This document shows positions 50,139-57,451 of a DNA stretch of 64,000 nucleotides, piece after piece. Position numbers and translations under genes: made by a program. Source of the stretch: Phycisphaerae bacterium. Its GTDB lineage: Bacteria > Planctomycetota > Phycisphaerae > Sedimentisphaerales > Anaerobacaceae. The notes beneath the pieces are model-generated. The model had not been told where the DNA came from. It worked only from the letters and a program-made list of their open reading frames with translations, and searched no databases. Location: positions 62,001-126,000 of the forward strand of contig JAAYBV010000018.1 in NCBI GenBank assembly GCA_012744475.1, read 5' to 3'. The stretch's first letter is position 1, and each line of letters begins with the position of its first letter.

Positions 50139-50345
50139 TCAGTTGTCGGCGGGTTCGCGGCCGCAACACTTCTTGTACTTCCTCCCGCTGCCGCAGGGGC
50201 ATGGGGCATTCCGGGCGATGCGGGGCTTCGGGGCGATGGACTCTATGGGTATGGGAATCGCAGGCATCGGCTCACCCGCCGGCGGTCCGGCCGCCTCTGC
50301 CGTCAGGCCCAGCGCCTGCAGGGCGACGAGCGACGCCGTGCGGCG
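50139..50345 (-). pseudogene. 3' remnant of a SEC-C motif protein
   Basis: The minus-strand frame ends [22 protein letters not shown] then stop, a textbook SEC-C zinc motif as at the end of SecA and many YecA-like proteins. The frame is closed by an in-frame stop at about 50346, and only a linker-like Pro/Ile stretch precedes the motif. The 5' part of the gene is missing, so this is probably a truncated gene. It sits between cassette 2 and the fic promoter. Confidence 0.65.
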
Positions 50346-50392
50346 TCAGCGGTCGGCGCGGTGGGGCAGAGATTTGCCAGGCAGGAAGCCGG

Positions 50393-50445
50393 TTGACTAA
50401 GAAAGACTTGTATTGTATTTTTTCTTAGTGGCAATCACTAAGAAA
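50393..50445 (+). promoter_or_regulatory. fic promoter with palindromic operator
   Basis: TTGACT (50393) and TATTTT (50416) are 17 bp apart. A perfect 10-bp inverted repeat, TTTCTTAGTG-GCAAT-CACTAAGAAA, covers 50421-50445, overlapping the -10 and the start point. A direct extra half site, ACTAAGAAA, overlaps the -35 at 50396-50404. The arrangement strongly suggests repression of the fic gene, possibly by its own winged-helix tail. Confidence 0.75.
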
Positions 50446-50470
50446 ACGGGCTTTCTCAAGGACAGGCGTT

Positions 50471-51640
50471 ATGAAAGCGACGGGCACGTACGTTGCGATG
50501 ACGGCGGCGGGCGAATCCTTCCGGGCATTCGTGCCGAATCCCCTGCCGCCTGCTCCTGCGATCCGATTCACCGAGCGGGACTACGACCTGCTCGAAAAGG
50601 CCAACCGCGCGATCGGCCGATTGGATGGCGTCGCGACCCTGCTGCCGGATGTCTCGCTGTTCCTGTACTTCTACGTTCGTAAGGAAGCCGTGTTGTCGTC
50701 GCAGATCGAGGGCACCCAGTCATCGTTCTCCGATCTGCTTCTGCACGAGGAGGACCTGGCGCCCGGTGTCCCGCTGGGCGACGTGCAGGAGGTCAGCAAC
50801 TACGTAGCGGCCATGAACCACGGCTTGAAGCGCCTGCGCGAAGACGACTTTCCTCTATCCGGCCGCCTGATCCGAGAGGTGCACAAGGTGCTGCTGGCGA
50901 AAGGGCGAGGCAGCGACAAGACACCCGGCATGTTTCGGCGCAGCCAGAACTGGCTGGGCGGCACGCGCCCGGGGAACACCCGCTTCGTTCCTCCCCCACC
51001 CGACCGGGTGGCAGGTTGCATGGCCAATCTGGAGGGCTTTCTTCACGACCGGCCCCAGCGCACGGCGGTTCTGGTCAAGGCCGCGCTGGCCCACGTACAG
51101 TTCGAGACGATCCACCCATTTCTGGACGGTAACGGCAGGCTCGGCCGTCTGCTCGTGACGCTCATTCTCTGTGCGGAGGACGCTCTGGCCCAACCATTAC
51201 TTTACCTCAGCTTGTTCTTCAAGCAGCACCGCCAGGAGTACTATGACCGCCTCGATGCCGTTCGTCTCAAGGGCGACTGGCTGGGCTGGCTGCGGTTCTT
51301 CCTGGAAGGCGTGGAACGCACGGCTCAACAGGCCACGGATGCCGCCAGAAACATCCTTGCGCTGTTCGAGCAGGACCGATGCAGAGTGGAGGACCTCGGC
51401 CGTAGAGGCAGCTCCGCCCAGCGCGTGCTCGAGTTGCTACGCCGCCGCCCGATCACAACCATCGCGAATGCGACGGTTCAGCTCCGTTTCACGGCGCCCA
51501 CCGTTCGCAGCGCAGTGGAAAATCTCGAATCGCTCGGCATCGTCCGTGAGATCACCGGAAAACAGCGCGACCGCGTCTACGTCTACGACCGGTACGTGAA
51601 GATTCTGGACGAGGGCACAGAACCCTTGCCACACCGGTAG
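50471..51640 (+). CDS. Fic-family AMP-transferase with C-terminal winged helix
   Basis: The protein has 389 residues from ATG 50471, with AAGGA upstream. The Fic motif is complete (HPFLDGNGRLGR, His215), so it can transfer AMP or a similar group to Ser, Thr or Tyr of a target protein. The N-terminal inhibitory helix has SSQIEGTQ with Glu80, the class II autoinhibition motif. The N-terminal PDVSLFLYFYVRKEAVLSS region fits the Fic_N/DUF4172-like type. The last ~75 residues form a winged helix (RRRPITTIANATVQLRFTAP, TVRSAVENLESLGIV). The palindromic operator upstream fits autoregulation. No antitoxin gene is adjacent. Target unknown. Confidence 0.93.
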   Translation: MKATGTYVAMTAAGESFRAFVPNPLPPAPAIRFTERDYDLLEKANRAIGRLDGVATLLPDVSLFLYFYVRKEAVLSSQIEGTQSSFSDLLLHEEDLAPGVPLGDVQEVSNYVAAMNHGLKRLREDDFPLSGRLIREVHKVLLAKGRGSDKTPGMFRRSQNWLGGTRPGNTRFVPPPPDRVAGCMANLEGFLHDRPQRTAVLVKAALAHVQFETIHPFLDGNGRLGRLLVTLILCAEDALAQPLLYLSLFFKQHRQEYYDRLDAVRLKGDWLGWLRFFLEGVERTAQQATDAARNILALFEQDRCRVEDLGRRGSSAQRVLELLRRRPITTIANATVQLRFTAPTVRSAVENLESLGIVREITGKQRDRVYVYDRYVKILDEGTEPLPHR

Positions 51641-51845
51641 ACCGCAGACCACAGGACGGAGCCGGCAGACCGGAGGGCGAGCCGGCGAGGTGAGAAGAAT
51701 GCGGAGAATGTGAAGGGTGTGAAGGCAAGCGAGCATCGGCCCCTGTTTTCACGAGATACGAGCGACGAGATTCGAGATACGGCAGGTAGGCCGCAGGCCC
51801 CAGGCACAACGCTTCTACGCTTTCACGCTTCTACGCTCGAACGAG
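51641..51845. repeat. Degenerate simple-repeat island between fic and the LuxR-type gene
   Basis: It contains GTAGACCGCAGACC-like units, a 9-bp array (GAAGAATGC, GGAGAATGT, GAAGGGTGT), an inverted 7-bp array (GAGATACGAGCGACGAGATT) and an 8-bp array (CGCTTCTA, CGCTTTCA, CGCTTCTA). The same unit types recur in 56.8-57.2 kb and 61.6 kb. Confidence 0.65.
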
Positions 51846-51881
51846 CAACGTACCACGGGTCACGAGTCACGGGCGACGGCG

Positions 51882-52505
51882 TCAGCGGTCGGCGGGGTGG
51901 TGGTTGCGGGCGGCTTCGATTTGCATGGAGCGTTTGACGAGATCGACAAGGTTGCCGGCGCCGAGCTTGGTCATGATGTGGCGGCGGTGCACCTCGATGG
52001 TGCGGGTCGAGCGACAGAGCAGGTCCGCGATCTCCCGATTCGTGCGGCCTTCGAGGATGTGGCCCAGCACGGTCTGTTCGGCGTGGGTCAGAGCCGGGTG
52101 CCGGCCGGACAGCATCGGGGGCGTCGGCGGGCAAAGGGATTCGACGGTGGCCTGCAACTGGGCCGGATCGAAAGGGATTTCGAGGCAGTCGGACGCCCCG
52201 GCCTTCATCGCCTGCACGGCGGTGGGCGTGTCCCCGTGCCGGACCAGGACGAGCACGGGCACGTCCGGGTACATGCGTCTGACCTTCGACAGTACGTCCA
52301 GCACGACGTCAGTCCGGCCGGTGGCGTCGAGGATCAGCAGACGCCAGCCGCACGTGCTAAGCAGGTCGAGGCATTCGTCCGGCGTCACCGACCGCGTCAG
52401 GCGCAGGCCCGACGTCCCGAGCGCTGCGGTCAGCGTGTCAGTGGTCGCCGGATTGTCGCTGGCGAACAGCTGGCCGTCCCCAATGGCGTCATCTGTCATT
52501 ACCAT
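51882..52505 (-). CDS. LuxR-type regulator with atypical receiver domain
   Basis: The protein has 207 residues from ATG 52505 (alternative ATG 52499). The N-terminal ~120 residues have a receiver fold with Asp60 in LLILDATGR at the phospho-acceptor position. The acidic pocket is reduced to a single Asp (FASDNPA), and the conserved Lys of the KP motif is Ile (LEIPFD), so normal phosphorylation is doubtful. The C-terminal LuxR HTH (LTHAEQTVLGHILEGRTNREIADLL then STRTIEVHRRHIMTKL) is intact and FixJ-like. It may bind DNA constitutively or respond to a ligand or partner. No kinase is adjacent; the M56/BlaI pair lies upstream on the same strand. Confidence 0.82.
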   Translation of the reverse strand: MVMTDDAIGDGQLFASDNPATTDTLTAALGTSGLRLTRSVTPDECLDLLSTCGWRLLILDATGRTDVVLDVLSKVRRMYPDVPVLVLVRHGDTPTAVQAMKAGASDCLEIPFDPAQLQATVESLCPPTPPMLSGRHPALTHAEQTVLGHILEGRTNREIADLLCRSTRTIEVHRRHIMTKLGAGNLVDLVKRSMQIEAARNHHPADR

Positions 52506-52595
52506 TGCCGCTCCATTCTCCCCCACCGTACGATGCCTCCCATGGGTGCAACCGCTCGGCGTTCTTCCGTGGTGCGGATATCACAATCTGCTGCG

Positions 52596-54170
52596 TCAAT
52601 CGGGGCCGGGCACGTGCCGGCGGCGCCATTCCGGGCTGGACACCGGATCATCGGAGGTCTTGACTCTCCAGACCTGCTGCACGTCCCAGTAACTTCGAGC
52701 GTCTCTTCCAAAATCCACCGCCCGGACCTGCCCCTGTTCGTCCAGGCGGACGTACCCATCCTCATACGTATCCGAGATCAACCAGACCCCCTGCGGACGG
52801 GACCAGACGATCCAGCGTCCGCCCTCGTCCGGGTCGGCCCGGTCGAGCGCGAGGCTCCCCCGCTCATCGCAGGTCAGATATCGATTCGCAGCGACCGAGT
52901 AGAGAAAGACGCGATGGTTCGGATTGCCCAGGTCTTCATCGAACCGGGCCTCCCACAGCCCTGCTTCGCCCGGCTCGCCGGCGTCACAGCGAACCGTTGC
53001 GCCGTCCGCCACCAGATACTTGCCCGTCCGTTCGTGGCGGATATAGACCCGGATGATGCTGGTGTGTCCGTCCTGGTGCGTCGTGGGCAGGACCCTGTCG
53101 GGTCCCTGCGATCCCGGCGGTTCGGGGGTCAGGCCCTCCGTCAATCCGACGCAGGCCAGGCACGCCATCAGCACGATCGCCGCGCCAGGCCACCGGCGGG
53201 TGTGCTTCTGGAACATGGAGATCATGGCGATCCGCTGCCGAATATGGGCCTTGTCCCCGCACAGTCCGGCCATCGCCCATCGGGGCCGCGACAGGACCAA
53301 CTGCTCGATCTGATGGACGATGGTCCGTCCATAGGCGGTGGTTTCCTCGGGCGCCAGGACGGACAGGGCCATCTCGTCACAGGCCAGCTCGCGGTCGGCT
53401 CGCATCCGCCGCAGGCCCAGCGCGATCAGTGGGTTGAACCAGTGCAGGACATGCAGCAGACCGGCGACGTGGCCGACGAGGAGGTCGTGACGCTTGAGGT
53501 GGGCCAGTTCGTGCAGGAAGATGTGACGCAGGCTGCGGCGGTCCCGCTCGGCCAGCGTCGCGGCGGGCATCAGCAGTCGCAGACGGAGCCAGCCGCACAG
53601 TGCCGGGCCGGCGACCTGGCGCGTCGCGATCACCTCCACCGCCGCCCGGACACCGATCAGATCCTTGCACTCTTCGAGCAGGCCAAGAACCCATCGGTCA
53701 CTCACCGGCCTGCCGCGCCGCAGAACACGGGCGAGCCGCAGGTGGGCGGCCACGATACAGCCGGCCAAACCCGCAGCGCCCGCCAGCCAGACCAGCGACA
53801 ACACCCAGGGTGTGTACCGCACACCGACGATCGGATGTTCCTCAGGTCGCTCAGGTCGCTTGAGTCCTCTGGGACCTGAAGGACCCAAGGGACCCAAGCT
53901 CGCAGGGTGTGCATCGCACACCGACGGCGCAGCGATGTGCGGGCTTGAGGGCAGCAGGTTGTGCACACTCAGACCGCTGGCAGGCGCCCAAGGCAGCGCC
54001 ATGCGGATCAGCAGCAGGAGCCACAGCGCGTGACGGCCGCGCGCGCCGATCCGGCGGGCAAAGGCCTTCTGAACCAGCAGGATCAGACAGACCAACACGC
54101 CGGCGTGCCAGGTCGTGTGCACGAGCCAGTTCAACAGCGGTTGCAGGTGCGCGGCCAGAGAAGCCATCAT
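52596..54170 (-). CDS. M56/BlaR1-family membrane metalloprotease with beta-trefoil-like sensor
   Basis: The protein has 524 residues. ATG 54170 overlaps the BlaI stop as ATGA. Membrane helices lie near 22-36, 47-60, 122-142 and 330-350. The zinc motif HELAH is at 220-224 (LHELAHLKRHD), and the downstream Glu is in RADRELACDEMAL. BlaR1 relatives cut the partner BlaI repressor after sensing a signal outside. Here the external C-terminal ~150 residues are not a penicillin-binding domain. They resemble a fascin-like beta-trefoil (RVYIRHERTGKYLVADGATV, FLYSVAANRYLTCDERGSLA, DTYEDGYVRLDEQGQV), so it may sense glycans or another ligand. Residues about 80-121 are encoded by an inserted intergenic repeat. 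Confidence 0.88.
   Translation of the reverse strand: MMASLAAHLQPLLNWLVHTTWHAGVLVCLILLVQKAFARRIGARGRHALWLLLLIRMALPWAPASGLSVHNLLPSSPHIAAPSVCDAHPASLGPLGPSGPRGLKRPERPEEHPIVGVRYTPWVLSLVWLAGAAGLAGCIVAAHLRLARVLRRGRPVSDRWVLGLLEECKDLIGVRAAVEVIATRQVAGPALCGWLRLRLLMPAATLAERDRRSLRHIFLHELAHLKRHDLLVGHVAGLLHVLHWFNPLIALGLRRMRADRELACDEMALSVLAPEETTAYGRTIVHQIEQLVLSRPRWAMAGLCGDKAHIRQRIAMISMFQKHTRRWPGAAIVLMACLACVGLTEGLTPEPPGSQGPDRVLPTTHQDGHTSIIRVYIRHERTGKYLVADGATVRCDAGEPGEAGLWEARFDEDLGNPNHRVFLYSVAANRYLTCDERGSLALDRADPDEGGRWIVWSRPQGVWLISDTYEDGYVRLDEQGQVRAVDFGRDARSYWDVQQVWRVKTSDDPVSSPEWRRRHVPGPD
53805..53925. repeat. Intergenic palindrome P sequence inserted in frame in the M56 gene
   Basis: Two P-type half elements, AGGGTGTGTACCGCACACC and AGGGTGTGCATCGCACACC, bracket a 9-bp degenerate repeat (CTCAGGTCG, CTCAGGTCG, CTTGAGTCC and so on). 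The insertion keeps the reading frame and adds about 40 residues rich in Pro, Gly and Arg to the loop between membrane helices 2 and 3. Confidence 0.7.
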
Positions 54171-54547
54171 TGGGCCCGGTCCTTTTCGTCAAGCATGCGC
54201 TTCAGGTCGCGGATGTCTTCGGGCGAGAGCTGGGCGTCGTCGATGAAGGCGGCCAGCATCGGAGTCACAGTGCCGCCGTAGACGCGCTGCACGAACGAGC
54301 GCCGTTCGCGTCGGATGCACTGGTCCCGATTGACGAGCGGGAAGTAATGGTACCTGCGCCCTTCCTTTTCGTACTTCAGCGCCTTTTTGCGCAACAGGCG
54401 GTTGATGAGGGTGCGGACGGTCCGCGCGGTCCAGGTGACCTTGCCCCGCAGCGCCGCGACGACCTCGTCGGCCGTCTGGCCCGGCCTGGACCACAGCACC
54501 GTCATCACCGACCACTCCGCGTCCGAGATTCTAGGCAGTCCCTTCAT
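54167..54547 (-). CDS. BlaI/MecI-family transcriptional repressor
   Basis: The protein has 126 residues. ATG 54547 follows GGGAGGGA. The winged helix covers residues 1-75 (RISDAEWSVMTVLWSRPGQT, then VTWTARTVRTLINRLLRKKAL), and the rest is the dimerisation helix region. BlaI binds TACA-N2-TGTA operators as a dimer and is removed by cleavage by the M56 partner. A perfect operator lies in its own promoter. The next gene is coupled by a 4-bp overlap. The regulon here is unknown; there is no beta-lactamase nearby. Confidence 0.94.
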   Translation of the reverse strand: MKGLPRISDAEWSVMTVLWSRPGQTADEVVAALRGKVTWTARTVRTLINRLLRKKALKYEKEGRRYHYFPLVNRDQCIRRERRSFVQRVYGGTVTPMLAAFIDDAQLSPEDIRDLKRMLDEKDRAQ

Positions 54548-54563
54548 ACGTCCCTCCCATGCA

Positions 54564-54614
54564 ATTACATCTGTAATCATATCTGAGAATATGGGATTGG
54601 GGATCGCCGGTCAA
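54564..54614 (-). promoter_or_regulatory. blaI promoter and BlaI operator
   Basis: The minus strand reads TTGACC (54614-54609), 17 bp, TATTCT (54591-54586). A perfect palindrome ATTACATCTGTAAT (54564-54577) lies at the transcription start and contains the TACA-N2-TGTA core of BlaI operators. This predicts autorepression. Confidence 0.85.
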
Positions 54615-54624
54615 GCGGAAACCA

Positions 54625-55085
54625 TTGAGATTTCCCATCTTCTCACGCCGGGATTGCTGCCCGGACAGCCGGACTACCGGCCTGACGCGAGTCTGGAAAG
54701 ACGCAGAACGTGGTCGCGGCACCCTCACGAAGCCCGGAGGACGCCGCATGCATAGCACACCGGAACTCGGACCTCGCACGCATGCGACTCGGCCGGCCCG
54801 CCGCAGAGACGCCTTGCCCGCCCCCGCCACCTCGGGCGGACCTTGAGGCGTCTGTGCTGTATGTTCTCGCCGGAGCGAGCGCCCCCGCCTGTTGGGGCGA
54901 ACCGCCAATCTCGCCGAACCCCCGTCCTGCGAGGCACGGGCTGGAGAGGTCAATCCGCGGCCTCCCCCGACCTCACAGAATCCCCACCATTCTGTTGACG
55001 GCTCGTCCGGCGCAGCGGCGGACCCCGCGACCTCACGGGAATCCCTCAAGCCGGATTCTCGCACTGGCTCCCAACAGCACGCCTC
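54625..55085. other. Intergenic region without identified gene
   Basis: About 460 bp of GC-rich sequence lie between blaI and the tRNA gene. Short open frames exist on both strands but show no start signals or homology. I see no repeat family members or terminators. Confidence 0.4.
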
Positions 55086-55089
55086 ACAA

Positions 55090-55164
55090 TCGGGGTGATA
55101 GGATTCGAACCTACGGCCTCTTGCTCCCAAAGCAAGCGCTCTAGCCAAGCTGAGCTACACCCCG
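55090..55164 (-). tRNA. tRNA-Pro (UGG anticodon)
   Basis: On the minus strand the gene has acceptor stem CGGGGTG paired with CACCCCG, D-arm GTAGCTCAGCTTGGCTAGAGC, anticodon arm CTTGC-TTTGGGA-GCAAG with anticodon TGG, and T-arm with GGTTCGAATCC. The discriminator is A and CCA is not encoded. It reads proline codons CCA and probably CCN. Confidence 0.96.
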
Positions 55165-55190
55165 GACGCACTGAAGGTGCGACGGTTCGT

Positions 55191-55218
55191 ATTATATAGA
55201 ATGGCGGAGGTTGTGCAA
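55191..55218 (-). promoter_or_regulatory. Promoter of tRNA-Pro
   Basis: The minus strand reads TTGCAC, 16 bp, TATAAT, about 27 bp before the tRNA 5' end. Confidence 0.75.
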
Positions 55219-55444
55219 CAGGGGGATTGTGCGGTGCTCCGCAAACTGCGGTGTATGCCGGCGGCGCGTGCGTGAGCGAACGTGGGACTGCTTGAAACGC
55301 ACGGTTCGCCGTGGTTGCGGAGACCGCCGGACAGCGGGCGGGCGGGCCGGCGCGGGCGGGCCTCACTCCGCGGGCCGGCCACAATGTGAGCATGCAAGAA
55401 TCGTGGTTACCGGACGTTGCGGCGGCCCCGGCGTCAAAAAAAGG

Positions 55445-55473
55445 TTGCATAATCCGCCGCCGCACGGTAAAAT
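55445..55473 (+). promoter_or_regulatory. Promoter of the HTH/TM protein gene
   Basis: TTGCAT and TAAAAT are separated by 17 bp, about 75 bp before the start codon. The rest of 55219-55444 shows no gene. Confidence 0.6.
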
Positions 55474-55548
55474 AAGCAGTCTAGGAAACTCATTTCGGGG
55501 ATTCCAAGTCCGCCGTGGCGTACGTCCCTGGCGATGGAGATGGTGATT

Positions 55549-56847
55549 ATGGCTGGAATGTTCTACTCGCTCAAAGAAACGGCCCAGAAACTCGGACTGA
55601 CCGAAGACGCGGTCAAGCAACTGGCCGAAGACGGCAAGCTCCGAGAGTTCCGCGACGGCTCCAACCTCCTTTTCAAGATCGACGAGGTCAACGCCCTGCT
55701 CGCGGAGTCCCCGGAGATGGACATGGACCTCGGTCTGGAGCCGGATGAGGGCGGCGCCAGCACGCAGGAGCTGCTCGGCCTCGAGCCCGTCGCCGAAGAG
55801 GCGGCCGAACAGGAGCCCTCCTTCGGCCTCGATCTGGAGGCCGTGCCCGAGGAGGCCCCGGCCCCGGAAGGCACCGCCGACCTGCAACTGTCGGCCGACG
55901 CCGAAGCCACCAGCGATCTGGAGCTGTCGGCCGACCTGACCGCAGAGGAGCCCGCCGAGGCGTCCAGCGCCGAGGAGGACTTCATGGTCGGCATGGGCGC
56001 CGAAGAGGAGCCTCTGGCCGGGCCCGCCGACGAAGAGTCGGAGATCGGGCTGGCCCCCGAGTCGGGCATCCTCGACAGCGACAGCGACATCACCGACATG
56101 GACACGACGCTGGCCAGCGAGGGGATCGACGTGCTGGGCAAGTCGGACGCCGATTACGAAGTCACCGACGACTCACTGGCCGAGACGGTCGGTCCGGCGG
56201 GCACCACCGGCGAGGCCTCGCTCGAAGAGATCGAAGAGGACGTCAACCTCGACAGTTTCGGCAGCGGCTCCGGCCTGCTCGACCTGTCGCTCCAGGCCGA
56301 CGACACCTCGCTCGGCGGCATTCTCGATGAGATCTACACCGCCGAAGGCGGCGAGGAAGGCGCCCCGGCCGCCGGCGAGACCGACATGGTCGAAGACATC
56401 ACCGCCGAGGCCGAACACGCGGCGACCGAGGAAGACATGGCAGCGCACGAGGTCATGGTCGCGGCGCCGCTGGCCATCACGCCGGCCTTCGCCGAGGTCG
56501 CCCCCGACACGCAGAGCAACATGCTCGGCATGCTGCTGTTCCTGCCGCTGCTGGCCCTGCTGTACGCCGCCATCGTCGTCGTCGCCGCACAGCGAGACGT
56601 GATGCCCTCGATCCTCCAATCCATCCAGGGCTTCGTCTGGTACATCGTCGGCGGCGCCGCGTTCATAGCGATTGCCGTCAGTGCCGCGGCACTGCTCTCC
56701 GGCCGCGAGAAGGCACCCAAGGCCCCGAAGGCCGCCAAGGCCAAGAAGGAAAAGGCCCCCAAAGAAAAGAAGGCCAAAGCCGAAAAGGCCCCCAAGGCCG
56801 AAAAGCCCAAGAAGGAAAAGAAACCCCTCTTCGGCAAGAAGAAGTAA
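55549..56847 (+). CDS. Excisionase-type HTH protein with acidic linker, two TM helices and Lys-rich tail
   Basis: The protein has 432 residues from ATG 55549 (ATG 55534 and 55558 are in frame). The N-terminal ~55 residues are a MerR/excisionase-like HTH (MFYSLKETAQKLGLTEDAVK, then GKLREFRDGSNLLFKIDEVN). A very acidic, low-complexity region of about 260 residues rich in Glu, Asp, Ala and Ser follows. Two membrane helices lie at about 325-350 and 362-385. The C terminus is a basic KAPKA/EKKPK repeat tail. Similar proteins are known from planctomycetes, with no established role. The charge layout suggests a membrane-tethered DNA-binding or scaffold protein. Confidence 0.75.
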   Translation: MAGMFYSLKETAQKLGLTEDAVKQLAEDGKLREFRDGSNLLFKIDEVNALLAESPEMDMDLGLEPDEGGASTQELLGLEPVAEEAAEQEPSFGLDLEAVPEEAPAPEGTADLQLSADAEATSDLELSADLTAEEPAEASSAEEDFMVGMGAEEEPLAGPADEESEIGLAPESGILDSDSDITDMDTTLASEGIDVLGKSDADYEVTDDSLAETVGPAGTTGEASLEEIEEDVNLDSFGSGSGLLDLSLQADDTSLGGILDEIYTAEGGEEGAPAAGETDMVEDITAEAEHAATEEDMAAHEVMVAAPLAITPAFAEVAPDTQSNMLGMLLFLPLLALLYAAIVVVAAQRDVMPSILQSIQGFVWYIVGGAAFIAIAVSAAALLSGREKAPKAPKAAKAKKEKAPKEKKAKAEKAPKAEKPKKEKKPLFGKKK

Positions 56848-56850
56848 AGG

Positions 56851-57166
56851 CCGTATCTCGTATCTCGAATCTCGTATCTCGTCGCTCGTTCGTAGTGACG
56901 CCGTAAGGCGTTACCCCCGCCCGTGGCCCGTTGAAGCGTGGGAGCGTAGATGCGTTTCCCTCCGGTCTATGGCCTATGGTCTACCGCCTGCAGCAGCGCG
57001 TTCGAGCGTAGAAGCGTAGATGCGTAGATGCGTTTCCCTGCGGCCTGCGATCTCCAGCTCGACCCCTTCGCACCCTTCAGACGTTCACACCCTTCGCACC
57101 CGGCCAGCCTGCGGCCTGCCGCCTACAGCCTCTCGTATCTCGAATCTCGAATCTCGTGTCTCGCGA
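56851..57166. repeat. Composite simple-repeat island upstream of the CHAT gene
   Basis: In order it holds a 7-bp array (TATCTCG/AATCTCG, 56853-56886), the left half of palindrome R (56888-56925), two 8-bp arrays (GCGTAGAT/GCGTAGAA, about 56945 and 57005-57035), a 9-bp array (CTTCGCACC-like, 57065-57103), GC-rich CCTGCGGCCTG units and a second 7-bp array (57128-57165). No gene is present. Confidence 0.7.
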
Positions 57167-57336
57167 AACCCACACTTTGGACGCCGGGCTTTTTGCCAAT
57201 GGCGCGGAACGCCTGGCGAACAAACCTTGACATCCGCTGTGTCACCTACCATGATGTTCTTCAGCGAAAGACCCCTGACGAGACATGCGAAGAATGACGG
57301 TTGGAGCCTTCTGTGTGCCGGACAGACGTAGCGCGG
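57167..57336 (+). promoter_or_regulatory. Promoter/leader module A (CHAT operon)
   Basis: TTGACA (57227-57232) and CATGAT (57250-57255) are 17 bp apart. The upstream part from ACTTTGGACG to the -10 is repeated almost exactly at 61690-61815. The transcribed leader (AGCGAAAGACCCCTGACGA, then ATGCGAAGAATGACGGTTGG) is repeated at 63193-63262. The leader is about 190 nt long. Confidence 0.75.
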
Positions 57337-57429
57337 TGGAAATGAACGCCGCAGCCCTCGAAGCGACATAGTCAGAGGCAAAACGAGACAAGAGAGGGAT
57401 ACAATGAGCGTGCGACCTCGGGTTTGGGG

Positions 57430-57451
57430 ATGTCGCCAGTGGAGGCGACAT
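57430..57451 (+). promoter_or_regulatory. Start-codon hairpin of the CHAT gene
   Basis: ATGTCGCC (57430-57437), loop AGTGGA and GGCGACAT (57444-57451) form a perfect 8-bp stem. The 3' arm includes the last two bases of the GGAGG ribosome binding site and the first two of the ATG. Folding would block translation. Confidence 0.65.

Noticed and set aside
51897-53879. 660-residue plus-strand open frame
   Set aside because: Antisense to the LuxR-type and M56 genes, which have clear motifs and start sites.
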